This document shows positions 13,418-22,358 of a stretch of 64,000 nucleotides of DNA, in pieces. Numbering within the stretch: position 1 is the stretch's first letter; each line of letters opens with the position of its first letter. Below the pieces are notes generated by a model. It saw only the letters and a program-made list of their open reading frames with translations. It was not told the origin of the DNA and did not search any database. Source of the DNA: Imbricaverruca yamaguchii (Eukaryota; Arthropoda; Thecostraca; Neoverrucidae); NCBI GenBank assembly GCA_034440575.1, contig JAOTOL010001662.1:2106001-2170000 (forward strand), read 5' to 3'. The position numbers and the translations under genes are program-made.

Positions 13418-13912
13418 TGTAACAGTGTTGCTAGACACGTACTGTTTTAATCGTATAACGTCTAACTGTGGGTGTTGTGACCCCATGAATCAGCCGACCT
13501 ACCATGCCCCGCACATGTCACGCCCGTACTTTTCCGTCCGGCGCCGGCAACGTGGTCACCGGCCCTCGTCGGAACCGAGTTAGCGTTCTACGGGACAACG
13601 CCCGGCAACTGCGACGTGTACCCGGGCTTCCGGTCGTGGTCGAGCCAGGGCGGTGGCCAGACCCCCGCTGTGAGACGTGTCTGGACTGTCGAGCCGCGCG
13701 GACCTGTCGTTGTCGGTCGCGTGCGTAAATTAATAACTGTATTTCGGCCACCAAATTTACGATTGAAATCAATCGTTGTCACCATATATTCGCTATACTT
13801 ATTGCACAATATACCGCGCAGAGTACTTATCATTTTTGCCTTCGGAGTTATTGCGGCACGCGGGTCAAGACCCTAGACTGTTCACGAGCCTAGAAGAAGG
13901 ACCTTGACTACA
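13418..13912 (+). repeat. 5' LTR
   Basis: It begins TGTAAC and ends CTACA, so it has the canonical TG...CA ends. It matches 20682-21173 over its full length apart from scattered substitutions and a 3-base deletion in the 3' copy. A GC-rich core encodes a 74-codon open frame present in both LTRs; I regard that as incidental. Confidence 0.95.
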
Positions 13913-13914
13913 AC

Positions 13915-13932
13915 TGGTGCCGCGACCAGATT
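13915..13932 (+). promoter_or_regulatory. Primer-binding site
   Basis: TGGTGCCGCGACCAGATT starts two bases after the 5' LTR. TGG is the complement of the tRNA CCA end, as expected for minus-strand DNA priming. I have not assigned the tRNA. Confidence 0.75.
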
Positions 13933-14301
13933 CTCTACACTGGGGTCCGACCCGGATTTTCTACAAGTGGACTTCATCAAAGACAACACAGACCTTCAAC
14001 ACGCCATTCAGCACGGACGGGGAAGGGAATACGTCTTCCGCACCATTAAGTAAGTCCGAGCAATATCCCAAAATCCTTCCAAAAATACCGCCTCCGATTT
14101 TCGACCACGAATAGAACTGTTAAAAAAAATCGCATAATCGTATCGTATACCTGCTGTGTACCGAATATTGTACGCGTGACTTCTCGTGTGAACTTTGAAC
14201 CAAACTTGAAAGATTTGATTCTCCACAAGGTGAGCAAAAATCCCAAATTTTGTGAGTAAAAATTTTGTGAAAAATAAAAATAAAACGTAACGCAATTAAA
14301 C

Positions 14302-15297
14302 GTGACTGAAATCACTTTTGACAGACTGGCGGACAGCTTCAACAAAATTCGGTTGGAAATGAGGGCACAATGCATGACGCAAAATGGTAAACCTTTTTCT
14401 GGGGAGAGTCATAATAAACTGTGCGATTGGATTCGCCAATTGGACCGCATCAGTTTTAGTATGGATGAAGAATATATGCAAATTATTTGCATGAAAACGC
14501 TTTCTGGACCTGCAGCCGAATTCATGCAACGTGTACTCAGTCAACAACCAACTATGACGTGGGTACAAATTAAACAGTTGATGCGAGAGAGATACTCTGA
14601 CCTTTCGGACCAAAAATGTTCCCAGGAGGGTCTGAGAAAGATGAAACAACATCATGGCGAACTGGTGCAAAATTTTGGAGAGAGACTGCTCGCCCTGGCA
14701 CGTGAAGCGTACACGGACTTGGCAAATTCAACCACTCAGGAAATTTTGATAGACGTTTTCAATAGAGGCGTGCATAGTAGCTCGTTAGCAAATAAATTAT
14801 ACAGGCAGCAGCTCCGAACTCTGGAGGATGCCATGCAATCTGCAGTGAGGGAGCAGAAGGTAAACAGGGTTATTGAGTTGTGTAAAGGTGTGCAAAAAGA
14901 TGAATCAATGGAAGTTGATGAGAGTCATGTGGAAAAAGGAGACGACAGGATAGACAAATTGGAGAAACTTGTGTTGGCGATAGGCCAATCAGTGGAAAAA
15001 TTACCGAAAGAACCAGAGACAGTGATACATTCCAGTAACAGCCATCCTCAGCCTGGACCCCGAGTATTTAGCCCATCACGTTTCTCCCGACCGCCGCGTA
15101 ACTATCCATCTGTACCCCACTATGGACCCCCTCAGCCACGACCTCCCATGGGACCTAGAATGTGGAGAGCACCACCAAACCCAGCCTAACGTTGGACTTC
15201 AGACGGCAGACCCATTTGTGTCAGGTGCGAACAAATTGGTCACATTGGTCGGCAGTGCCGCTCCGGCCCAAATCCCCCTAGACAGGCGGGAAACTAA
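14302..15297 (+). pseudogene. gag: gag (capsid and nucleocapsid), disrupted
   Basis: The frame encodes a helical capsid-like protein of about 295 codons, then a proline-rich linker, then an in-frame TAA at 15187-15189. The same frame continues past the stop into a CCHC zinc knuckle, CVRCEQIGHIGRQC (15217-15258), and ends at TAA 15295-15297. The original Gag was therefore about 331 residues including nucleocapsid. The open frame begins with GTG at 14302; no in-frame ATG lies between the upstream stop at 14281 and 14359, so the original start codon has probably been lost too. Gag packages the element RNA. Confidence 0.85.
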
Positions 15298-15332
15298 AAA
15301 GCTCCGTTGTGAATGACCACCACAATGGAGCT
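15288..15332 (+). promoter_or_regulatory. gag-pol -1 ribosomal frameshift signal
   Basis: The heptamer GGGAAAC at 15288-15294 sits in the gag frame as G GGA AAC, exactly the X XXY YYZ pattern, directly before the gag TAA. Slipping one base back enters the pol frame, which is open from 15282. After a 5-base spacer comes a hairpin with 12-bp arms (15300-15311 and 15321-15332; one G-U pair, 9-base loop). Slippery site, spacer and stem together are the standard -1 frameshift arrangement of retroelements. Confidence 0.85.
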
Positions 15333-15929
15333 GAAAATAAGCAGAAACAAAAACAGGAACCACAGAGGAAGGAAAGGAAAAATATCAGAGGGAAACGAGA
15401 TCCAGAAAAACGTAAACAAAAACTGGCCCGTGTCCAACAAGTTCGCATCAAGGTGAATACACCTATGGCGTGGCTACGCATAGGCAACCAAAAAGCTTAT
15501 ACGCTAGTGGACACTGGTGCCGATATATCATTGATTTCGAGAAAGTTCTTTGACAAAATCGCCGAGAAAAACATTGTGAATTTTTCAGACGACCGACGAG
15601 ACTGTATTCCACTGACATCCGCCAGTGGACATCGCCTCAAAAACATTGGAGTCGGAACCTTCTTGGTTGAGATGAGCAAATTCCGGAAACCGTTCGAATT
15701 TAAAATTGTGGAGGACCTGAAACAGGAATGCATGTTGGGAAATGATTTTTTGACGAAGTTTGGAGCAGAATTGGACTTTGAGAACAAGGCTTTGTGCATT
15801 GAAGGCAACATGGTGCCACTGAGACCACAGCGACAGACCAGTGAGCAGGCGAGCTCCCTAGTCAGAATCAAAGGACGCATACATATCCCGGCCAACACGG
15901 TCGTGGAGTGTCCGGCAGCTGTGAACAGA

Positions 15930-15967
15930 GTACAATTAGTGGAACAAACTTGTTCCACTAATTGTAC
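15930..15967. other. Perfect 38-bp palindrome inside pol
   Basis: The arms are GTACAATTAGTGGAACAA and its exact reverse complement, 18 bp each, with an AC spacer. It lies in the pol frame between protease and RT and does not break it. Both strands therefore encode nearly the same peptide here. Confidence 0.9.
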
Positions 15968-18222
15968 CCGGTCACTGGACAACATGCCACTCATTTCTGA
16001 GGAGCCCGGCTTGTTCATAGCCGAAGTGGTAGCCAAACCGGACCGACATAAACGTCTACCGATACGAATTGTGAATACCACCACGAGAGACTTTACCTTG
16101 TACCCAGAGCAGATAATAGCATTCGCTGAGACTATAGCCGACTCGGATTTGGAAAACCTTGTTGACTTGTCCCAAGACATTAACTTGACACCGCCAACCG
16201 TACCCTCTGACCCACTCGAGCAAGCCAAACTGACTCACTTGATTGGCACTGACAAAGACAGACTGGAACAGCTGCTACGTGCTAACACTGACTTATTTGC
16301 CGCGACTGACGCAGATCTGGGAACGACCGGTGTCATCAAAATGGACATTGACACTGGAGATAACCCATCGATCCGACAAGCTACGTACAAAACGCCATTC
16401 TCTCAGCGAAAATATGTTGAAGAACAAATCAAAGTAATGCTAGAAGCCGGAATCGTTGAAGAATCAGACAGCCCCTGGGCGGCTCCAATAGTAATTGTTC
16501 GCAAAAGAAGATGGAAGCAACCGTTTCGCAATAGACTTCAGAAAATTAAACAAGGTGACCAAGAAAAACAGCTACCCACTCCCCCTCCTTGAGGACATCC
16601 TTGGCTCTTTGGGAGTTGCGAAGTTCTTTTCGTCTTTGGATTTGAAGGCTGGCTATTGACAAATTCCGATGTCAGAGGAGAGCATCCCCAAAACAGCATT
16701 CGCGTGTTTTCTAGGCCCGTGGAACTTTCGCAAAATGCCGTTTGGCATCTGTAACGCCCCATCCAAGTTCATGGAATTAATGAATAAGGTGTTGTCTGGA
16801 ATTCAAAATCAGTTTGCAACTGCCTGCATCGATGACATCATAGTATACTCAAAAACGTTTGACGAACATTTGGCTCATCTCGAAGAAGTTTTTCGCGTCT
16901 ACGCAAAGCGAAGCTGAAGTTGAAGCTTTCTAAATGCGATTTCTTGAAAGAAAAAGTGCAGTACTTGGGACACATAGTGTCCGCTTCTGGCATCGAGCCA
17001 AACCCTGAGAAAGTTGAAGCTATTCAGCATATGGCAGCCCCGATTAACGTCAAGGGAGTCCGCTCATTCATCGGTATGTGTTCATACTACCGACGCTTCA
17101 TTCCAAGCTTCAGCCAAATTTCTACGCCACTTATAAACCTCACGAAGAAACATGCGAAATTTGATTGGACCGACGAGTGTGAACATGCTTTCGAAACACT
17201 GAAACACAAATTAGCTTCAGCACTAGTACTGGCGTACCCTGACATCACGAGAGACTACAAATTATATACGGACGCCTCACAGATAGCTGTTGGAGCAGTT
17301 TTGGTACAAGAACATGGTGGAGAGGAACGAGTAACAGTTATCGAGTACTTATCGAAACAGTTCAACGAAACACAACGTAAATGGGCTATAGTATTAAAAG
17401 AAGCGTACGCAACAGTTTGGAGCGTATCGAAATTACGCCAATATTTGTTAGGATCGAAATTCACCATTTTGACTGACCACCGTCCGTTGACGTTCCTGAA
17501 CCTGTCAGAAATGAAGAACCCAATGGTTCAGAGGTGGGCGATCATGCTTTCAGAGCCCAACTGTGAAGTAGTATATATCAAAGGAACCAAAAATGTCGTT
17601 GCAGACCATCTCAGTAGAATGCAGGAATCCGATCAAACCGTGAAAGTCATCGACTCAGACCACGTTCCCATGGGCGATCTGCGCCAAACCCAGTTCACCA
17701 AGCCAGAGGAACAGCTTAGCGGAAAAATAAAATTTAAGAACGTACTTGTAAAATTGGAAAACATAGAGGAGCTTCAAAAGGCCGATGAGAACCTGGCAAA
17801 CATTCGAAAAATCATGAATGACAAAAATCACGCAGATTATCGAGACATAGTTTTGCAGTATATGGAGTTGGACAAACTCATCTACAAAGTCAGCGACGGA
17901 CCTCGCTGTGGACCATTTCCAGGCCCACAACTATGCGTGCCTAAATGTTTGAGACAGGAAGTATTGAAGGAGATGCACGAAGGTTTCTTTGCAGGGCACA
18001 TGGGACTCGCGAAAACTTACGAAAACCTTAAATTTAGATATTATTGGAATGGAATGTGGAGAGACACAGTGGCTTACATCAAAGCTTGCGTACTCTGCAC
18101 AGGACGACGAGCGAAGGCAGCTCCGGCCCCAATGCAGGAAATGTCTGTGCCACATTACCCGTTCGAGATGATAGGGATTGACACTTGCGGTCCATTTCCA
18201 GAAACAGAAAACGGCAATAGAT

Positions 18223-19110
18223 ATGGAAACTACCAAGGATTCCGACGAGCCAGTGAACCAGAAGTATCTGGAGAAAGCGTCAAAGTTAGACCGTACAGCC
18301 CCTGAACGAGTGCAGCCTTCTAGGTCAGCCAAACGGGCCGAGGCCGGCCCCGATTACAGTCCCTGTGAGGATTGTCCCATGGACGTATGCAGTCCGCCGA
18401 GAACAAAGGATGATGAAACCGCTGAGTTTACAGAGCCCATGCCGAATTCAGTGCAACCACCTCCGGTTGAGTCTGACCTGCCGGAAAGAGCACCTCTCAC
18501 CTGGCCAGCGGATGCAGCTGAGCAATCACCGGTATCAAGTGACACCGAGACAGACATTCCTTTGTCTGAACCAGTTCAGAGGAACAAAAGGCCGTTGCCG
18601 TCGACCAGTGAGTCTGACGATGATGCCCCACTTTCGGAATTAGTTCAACGAAACAAAAGACCACTCCCCTCTTCGAGCGATTCCGAAGAAAATCTACCCC
18701 TATCAGAGTTAGCAGAACGCCTAAAACGACCACTGCCCACGTCCAGTGATTCAGACCCTGAAAATTCGCAGTCGCAATTAGCAAAACGTTTGAAGCCACC
18801 GATTAGCGAGTCGGAAGATGAAATTCCGCTTTCAGAATAAGCAAAACGCTTGCAGGATTCGACTGGAAGCCCAGTGAGGCCAGTCCCGGAAAAGCGACCT
18901 TTGGTGGAATCATCTGATGATGATCGTCCTCCGTGCAAACTTCAAATTCACGATGACTCTATTTCCACCGATTACGAAGCTGATATCGACCGTGTCGACG
19001 TCACGCCTAATAAAGCTAGCGCATTTGCGAGCTTTGTGGAGATGCAAAATGAATCAATGATGAAGCACATGAAATTACAAATGATGATATTCCAGTCATT
19101 GCTTAAGTAG
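18223..19110 (+). pseudogene. Acidic tandem-repeat accessory ORF of the retrotransposon
   Basis: Starting at ATG 18223, the frame runs to TAA 18838-18840 and, beyond that stop, continues open in the same frame to 19110, giving about 295 codons if the stop is a mutation. The middle has four to five copies of a 23-residue unit of the form PLSEpVQRNKRPLPSsSeSd, rich in Ser, Asp and Glu with a basic KR patch in each unit. The C-terminus is a Met-rich helix (MMKHMKLQMMIFQ). It begins where integrase homology ends. I recognise no family. Basic patches beside acidic Ser-rich blocks could suit nuclear targeting or kinase substrates, but that is speculation. Confidence 0.55.
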
Positions 19111-19499
19111 AAAGCTGAAATGTTGAATTGTTGAAGTATACCTGTGAGTCGCCTCAAGTGATTGTGTAATTGTATTGTTGGCGCAGTGACGCCACGTCAG
19201 GTGACGTGAGTAACGTCATCCTCAGGCATGATAGCCGGTGCCATTAATGTGATGCGTGTAGCACTACCATGAAGGAACCCCTTATGGGCATAATGATGTT
19301 GAGGTGACATTGTGACGTCACTTATCCTGATGTCTAGTGTGACACAGGTCGTTGATTTTATAAAATGTCTGTGGTCGAAATCATTCCTATCCTACTCTTC
19401 CTTGTACTTAGAACCACTTACGGAACTCTGTTTTTGTCACGTCGTGTCTTATATTCAATCCCAGCTGACCGATCACTTGAAAACACTTAGGATAAATTT
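19111..19499. other. Retrotransposon interior without recognised coding
   Basis: This lies between the repeat ORF and the hydrophobic segment. No frame carries recognisable motifs. Several 'gtgacgt' and 'gacgtca' motifs cluster at about 19187-19320. Confidence 0.4.
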
Positions 19500-19502
19500 C
19501 GA

Positions 19503-19760
19503 TGCTACCTAGCCTCGACAGCGGCCACGAGACGGCAGCCCTGTTGATGTTACCAGACCTTGATCCTTCCCGTGGTATTGATACTGGTAGCCGCAACAGG
19601 TGTTATCGTGTATTGTCTTCTGAAACGAAAACAGAGTTCTGTTCCCGCCTGTCCCGCAACACAACCTTCAACCCTCCAACCCCTCCCGCTCGGTGAAGAC
19701 ATCATCGCCATCCGCGCTGGCCATGAGCCAGCGGCAACACGACCTGACAATCGGGCGTGA
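19503..19760 (+). pseudogene. Membrane-spanning segment remnant in the retrotransposon
   Basis: A plus-strand frame at 19560-19760 begins with about 21 strongly hydrophobic residues (ILPVVLILVAATGVIVYCLL) followed at once by KRKQ, the pattern of a type I membrane anchor with a short basic cytoplasmic tail. The frame is closed upstream by TGA. Its position after pol is where an envelope-like gene would lie, but there is no recognisable ectodomain. It may equally be chance. Confidence 0.3.
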
Positions 19761-20292
19761 CGAGACGGTCACGCCAGTTGCCACAGAACACCGACTGGAG
19801 CACGCCACCTCACGTCGACACCGCCGCTGACGACATGGACTTCGGTATCTATCGCGTGCTCGCTGTCAGACGAGGCAGTACTTACATGGAGTACCTGGTG
19901 GAGTGGACGGATTTCCACCATCAGAGGCGACCTTGGAGGAGGCTGCTTACCTCCCAGAGGATCGTCTGTTTCGACTGGCGGCCCCAGGTGCGACTCTACC
20001 AATGGAAAGGTACGGACCGAAGGGACGGCCGTGTGACGCTTGCGGCCGCGTCACCAACCACGAGGCAGACGGCCCCTGTGACTCGACGACCGGAACGGCG
20101 TTGCCGAGCGCCGCTGAAGACCCGATGACTGGAGGGGCGCAGACGAGCGCCGCTGACAACGCAGGCACCTCTGCAGGTGCGACTGGCGGCCTAAGCGATG
20201 ACTCAGCCGGTGGCGAGCCGGAAACCACTGCGGGTGAGCTGAGGTCTCACCTGCGACGTCACAGCTGGCCGGGATGTCACCCCGACCAGTGA
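19757..20292 (+). pseudogene. Chromodomain-like segment, frameshifted
   Basis: One frame gives YRVLAVRRG...MEYLVEW; from about 19903 another frame continues FPPSEATLEEAAYLPED. Together these follow the chromodomain pattern: Tyr near the start, EYLV.W, then FP..EATWE-like. This occupies about 19841-19960. In chromoviruses such a domain ends integrase and directs integration to chromatin. The second frame goes on to a CDACG...C motif and an Ala/Thr/Gly-rich tail to 20292. A frame break inside the domain means this copy is non-functional. Confidence 0.5.
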
Positions 20293-20681
20293 CCCAACCG
20301 CGAGTGAGACACCACCGAGCGTTGGACGCGTGGGACGGTCACCCACGTTCCAACGCCCCGAACCGGACTGAACATTTGCAGGACGCCGACAACGTGAACA
20401 TTGTGATTGCGCACGCGAATAGTAATTCCGGACTTATAAGTGAAATCATTGCAATTAGTATAAGGTGTACTAACATGGACAAGGGCCATGGGTACCCCTT
20501 AAAGACCCCTAGACTAACCCGCGTAGGACCTTCAGTCAATCAAAGGAACCCGTTTGTAATTTGTTGCCGTATCATGAGTGTTTGCTTATTCGTGTGTGAT
20601 GTAAACGGCCGTGATTTGTCTAAGTGGAGTTCAGAATTCATCTGTAAATTGACTTCGACCTTTTCGACCTCAGTGTTGTGT
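20293..20681. other. Retrotransposon 3' region before the LTR
   Basis: No coding motif is recognised. A purine-rich tract is expected directly before a 3' LTR, but the last 30 bases here are T-rich and contain none. Confidence 0.5.
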
Positions 20682-21173
20682 TGTAACTGTGTTGCTAGAC
20701 ACGTACTGTTTTAATCGTATAATGTCTAACTGTGGGTGTTGTGACCCCGTAAATCAGCCGACCTACCATGCCCCGCACATGTCACGCCCGTACATTTCCG
20801 TCCGGCGCCGGCAACGTCACCGGCCCTCGTCGGAACCGAGTTAGCGTTCTACGGGACAACGCCCGGCAACTGCGACGTGTACCCGGGCTTCCGGTCGTGG
20901 TCGAGCCAGGGCGGTGGCCAGACCCCCGCTGTGAGACGTGTTTGGACTGTCGAGCCGCGCGGACCTGTCGCTGTCGGTCGCGTGCGTAAATTAATAACTG
21001 TGTTTCGGCCTCCAAATTTACAATTGAAATCAATCGTTGTCACCATATATTCGCTATACCTATTGCACTATATACCGTGCAGAGTATTTATCATTTTTGC
21101 CTTCGGAGTTATTGCGGCGTGCGGGTCAAGACCTTAGACTGTTCACGAGCCTAGAAGAAGGACCTTCACTACA
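20682..21173 (+). repeat. 3' LTR
   Basis: It starts TGTAAC and ends CTACA, matching 13418-13912. TATT follows directly, duplicating 13414-13417. Confidence 0.95.
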
Positions 21174-21177
21174 TATT
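21174..21177. repeat. Target-site duplication (right)
   Basis: TATT, the same as 13414-13417. Confidence 0.7.
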
Positions 21178-21770
21178 CCTTAGCTGTCAGGGGCCCATTC
21201 CAGCTGAGGATGCTCTTTCCAGCTGGCATGGACATTCAAGCTATGACGACCCGAGACCCTCTCCAACAACTTGGGTCACTTCGTCGTTTCAGTGGCCCCC
21301 TTTGACAATCCAAGGTCTTTTCGGGCAGGTTGGAGGCCTTTTTTCAAGAGTGTGAGCTCTCCCCATCAGGTCAGGGGCCCATTATTCGACCTGGCCCCTC
21401 CGTTAACTCATGCACTCCTCATATTGGCTCAGTACCCTCTTCGTCAGCTCAGGGGACCTTCCAACGATCCGGGACCCCTCAGTCGACCTGCAAGCCCTTC
21501 ATGTTGGTCTATCTCAGGGCCCTCAACATTTTCCAAAATGCACTCTCCATTATATTGGGACCTCTTCGTCGGCCCAGGACCCTTTCCGTTAACCCAGTGC
21601 CTTTTTCGTCTGTCTAGAGGCACTTCATATCGGCCCAGGGGCCATTGTGGGCCCCTGCATCGACAACTTGCGGGGTCCTTGCGGCCCCCGAAGGCGGTCG
21701 CCTGTAGAGACCCTCTGACTCTTCAGGGGGTTGGGTGGTTATCTCCTTCACCCCCTGGCTACGCCACTGT
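21178..21770. repeat. Degenerate GC-rich minisatellite (right of retrotransposon)
   Basis: Recurring 'caggggaccttcc', 'ggcccattc' and 'agctca' elements continue the array that ends at 13413. An array of similar character lies in the opposite sense at 61340-62020. Open frames in it are artefacts. Confidence 0.6.
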
Positions 21771-22269
21771 ATAAGGTCATATCACACGCATTACGTGTCC
21801 CATGGCCGGGTGACCACTCGGCAAGGTCAGTCTCGTGACAGTGTATTCCTTTGCTGGCACGCGATGTGCAAGTTGTTGTGGTGTTGCGTTATTTTTATGC
21901 TATCGGGATGATCTGTAATTGGCTTTGCCACCATCCTTCTTGAACTTCAGATCCACGGCCATTTGGACACTAAGTGCCATGTGGCCTACATCCATTAAGA
22001 ACATTAATGCATTGGGGTCTGACGAGAAGAGCGACCATTTTAGGCAAACACTAAACGGGAGCGCTAAGAAACCAAAGGGGCCGTGACAAGTGTGGCCGTG
22101 ACAAGTGCATTTCATTTTGATGTGAATATACTGTATTTGGCAGATGAGCGCGACTTGGATTATATTGCAGTCAATTTTGACAATTCTAAAATGTTCTCGA
22201 TGTACGTGGTTTTAATTATATTTAACGTTTATGACACGTTTTTTGTCCTTAGCTGGATAACATTTTGGA
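21771..22269. other. Unassigned sequence
   Basis: I see nothing I can assign. Confidence 0.45.
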
Positions 22270-22289
22270 TTATATATAAATATATATAA

Positions 22290-22347
<58 letters not shown>

Positions 22348-22358
22348 GTGTGTGTGTG
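22270..22358. repeat. (TA)/(GT)n microsatellite
   Basis: An ATATAAA run is followed by about 30 GT units. Confidence 0.95.

Larger units (their letters stand above)
15282..18225 (+). pseudogene. pol: pol (protease, RT, RNase H, partial integrase), disrupted
   Basis: The frame lies -1 to gag and overlaps its last 16 bases. Domains in order are: aspartic protease with LVDTGADISLIS (about 15508-15543); reverse transcriptase with VIKMDID..., GPWNFRKMPFGICNAPSKF and the catalytic box CIDDIIVYSK (about 16825-16860); RNase H with LYTDASQIAVGAVLVQ and ILTDHRPLTFL; and integrase with its HHCC zinc finger (HEGFFAGH... then CVLC). The integrase core begins with FEMIGIDTCGPFPE, which contains the first catalytic Asp, but homology stops at about 18225. 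Damage: a frame change near 16500-16512, TGA at 16657-16659 where Trp is expected in the 'GYWQIP' type motif, and another frame change near 16897-16915. Confidence 0.92.
13418..21173 (+). mobile_element. Ty3/gypsy-type LTR retrotransposon, defective, 7.76 kb
   Basis: Two LTRs of about 490 bp bound the element in direct orientation and a TATT duplication flanks it. The order inside is primer-binding site, gag, protease, reverse transcriptase, RNase H, integrase zinc finger, which is the Ty3/gypsy order. An in-frame stop in gag, one stop and two frameshifts in the RT region, and loss of most of the integrase core make it incapable of autonomous movement. I count roughly twenty differences between the LTRs by eye, which argues for an insertion that is neither very young nor ancient. 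The 3' quarter (18.2-20.3 kb) carries non-standard ORFs described separately. No convincing envelope gene is seen. Confidence 0.95.

Noticed and set aside
13504..13728. 74-codon ORF in the 5' LTR, also in the 3' LTR
   Set aside because: It is duplicated only because LTRs are duplicated. A 3-base indel separates the copies and no domain is visible.
19557..19650. A complete envelope gene in the LTR element
   Set aside because: Only a hydrophobic anchor-like stretch is visible, closed upstream by a stop. There is no recognisable ectodomain.
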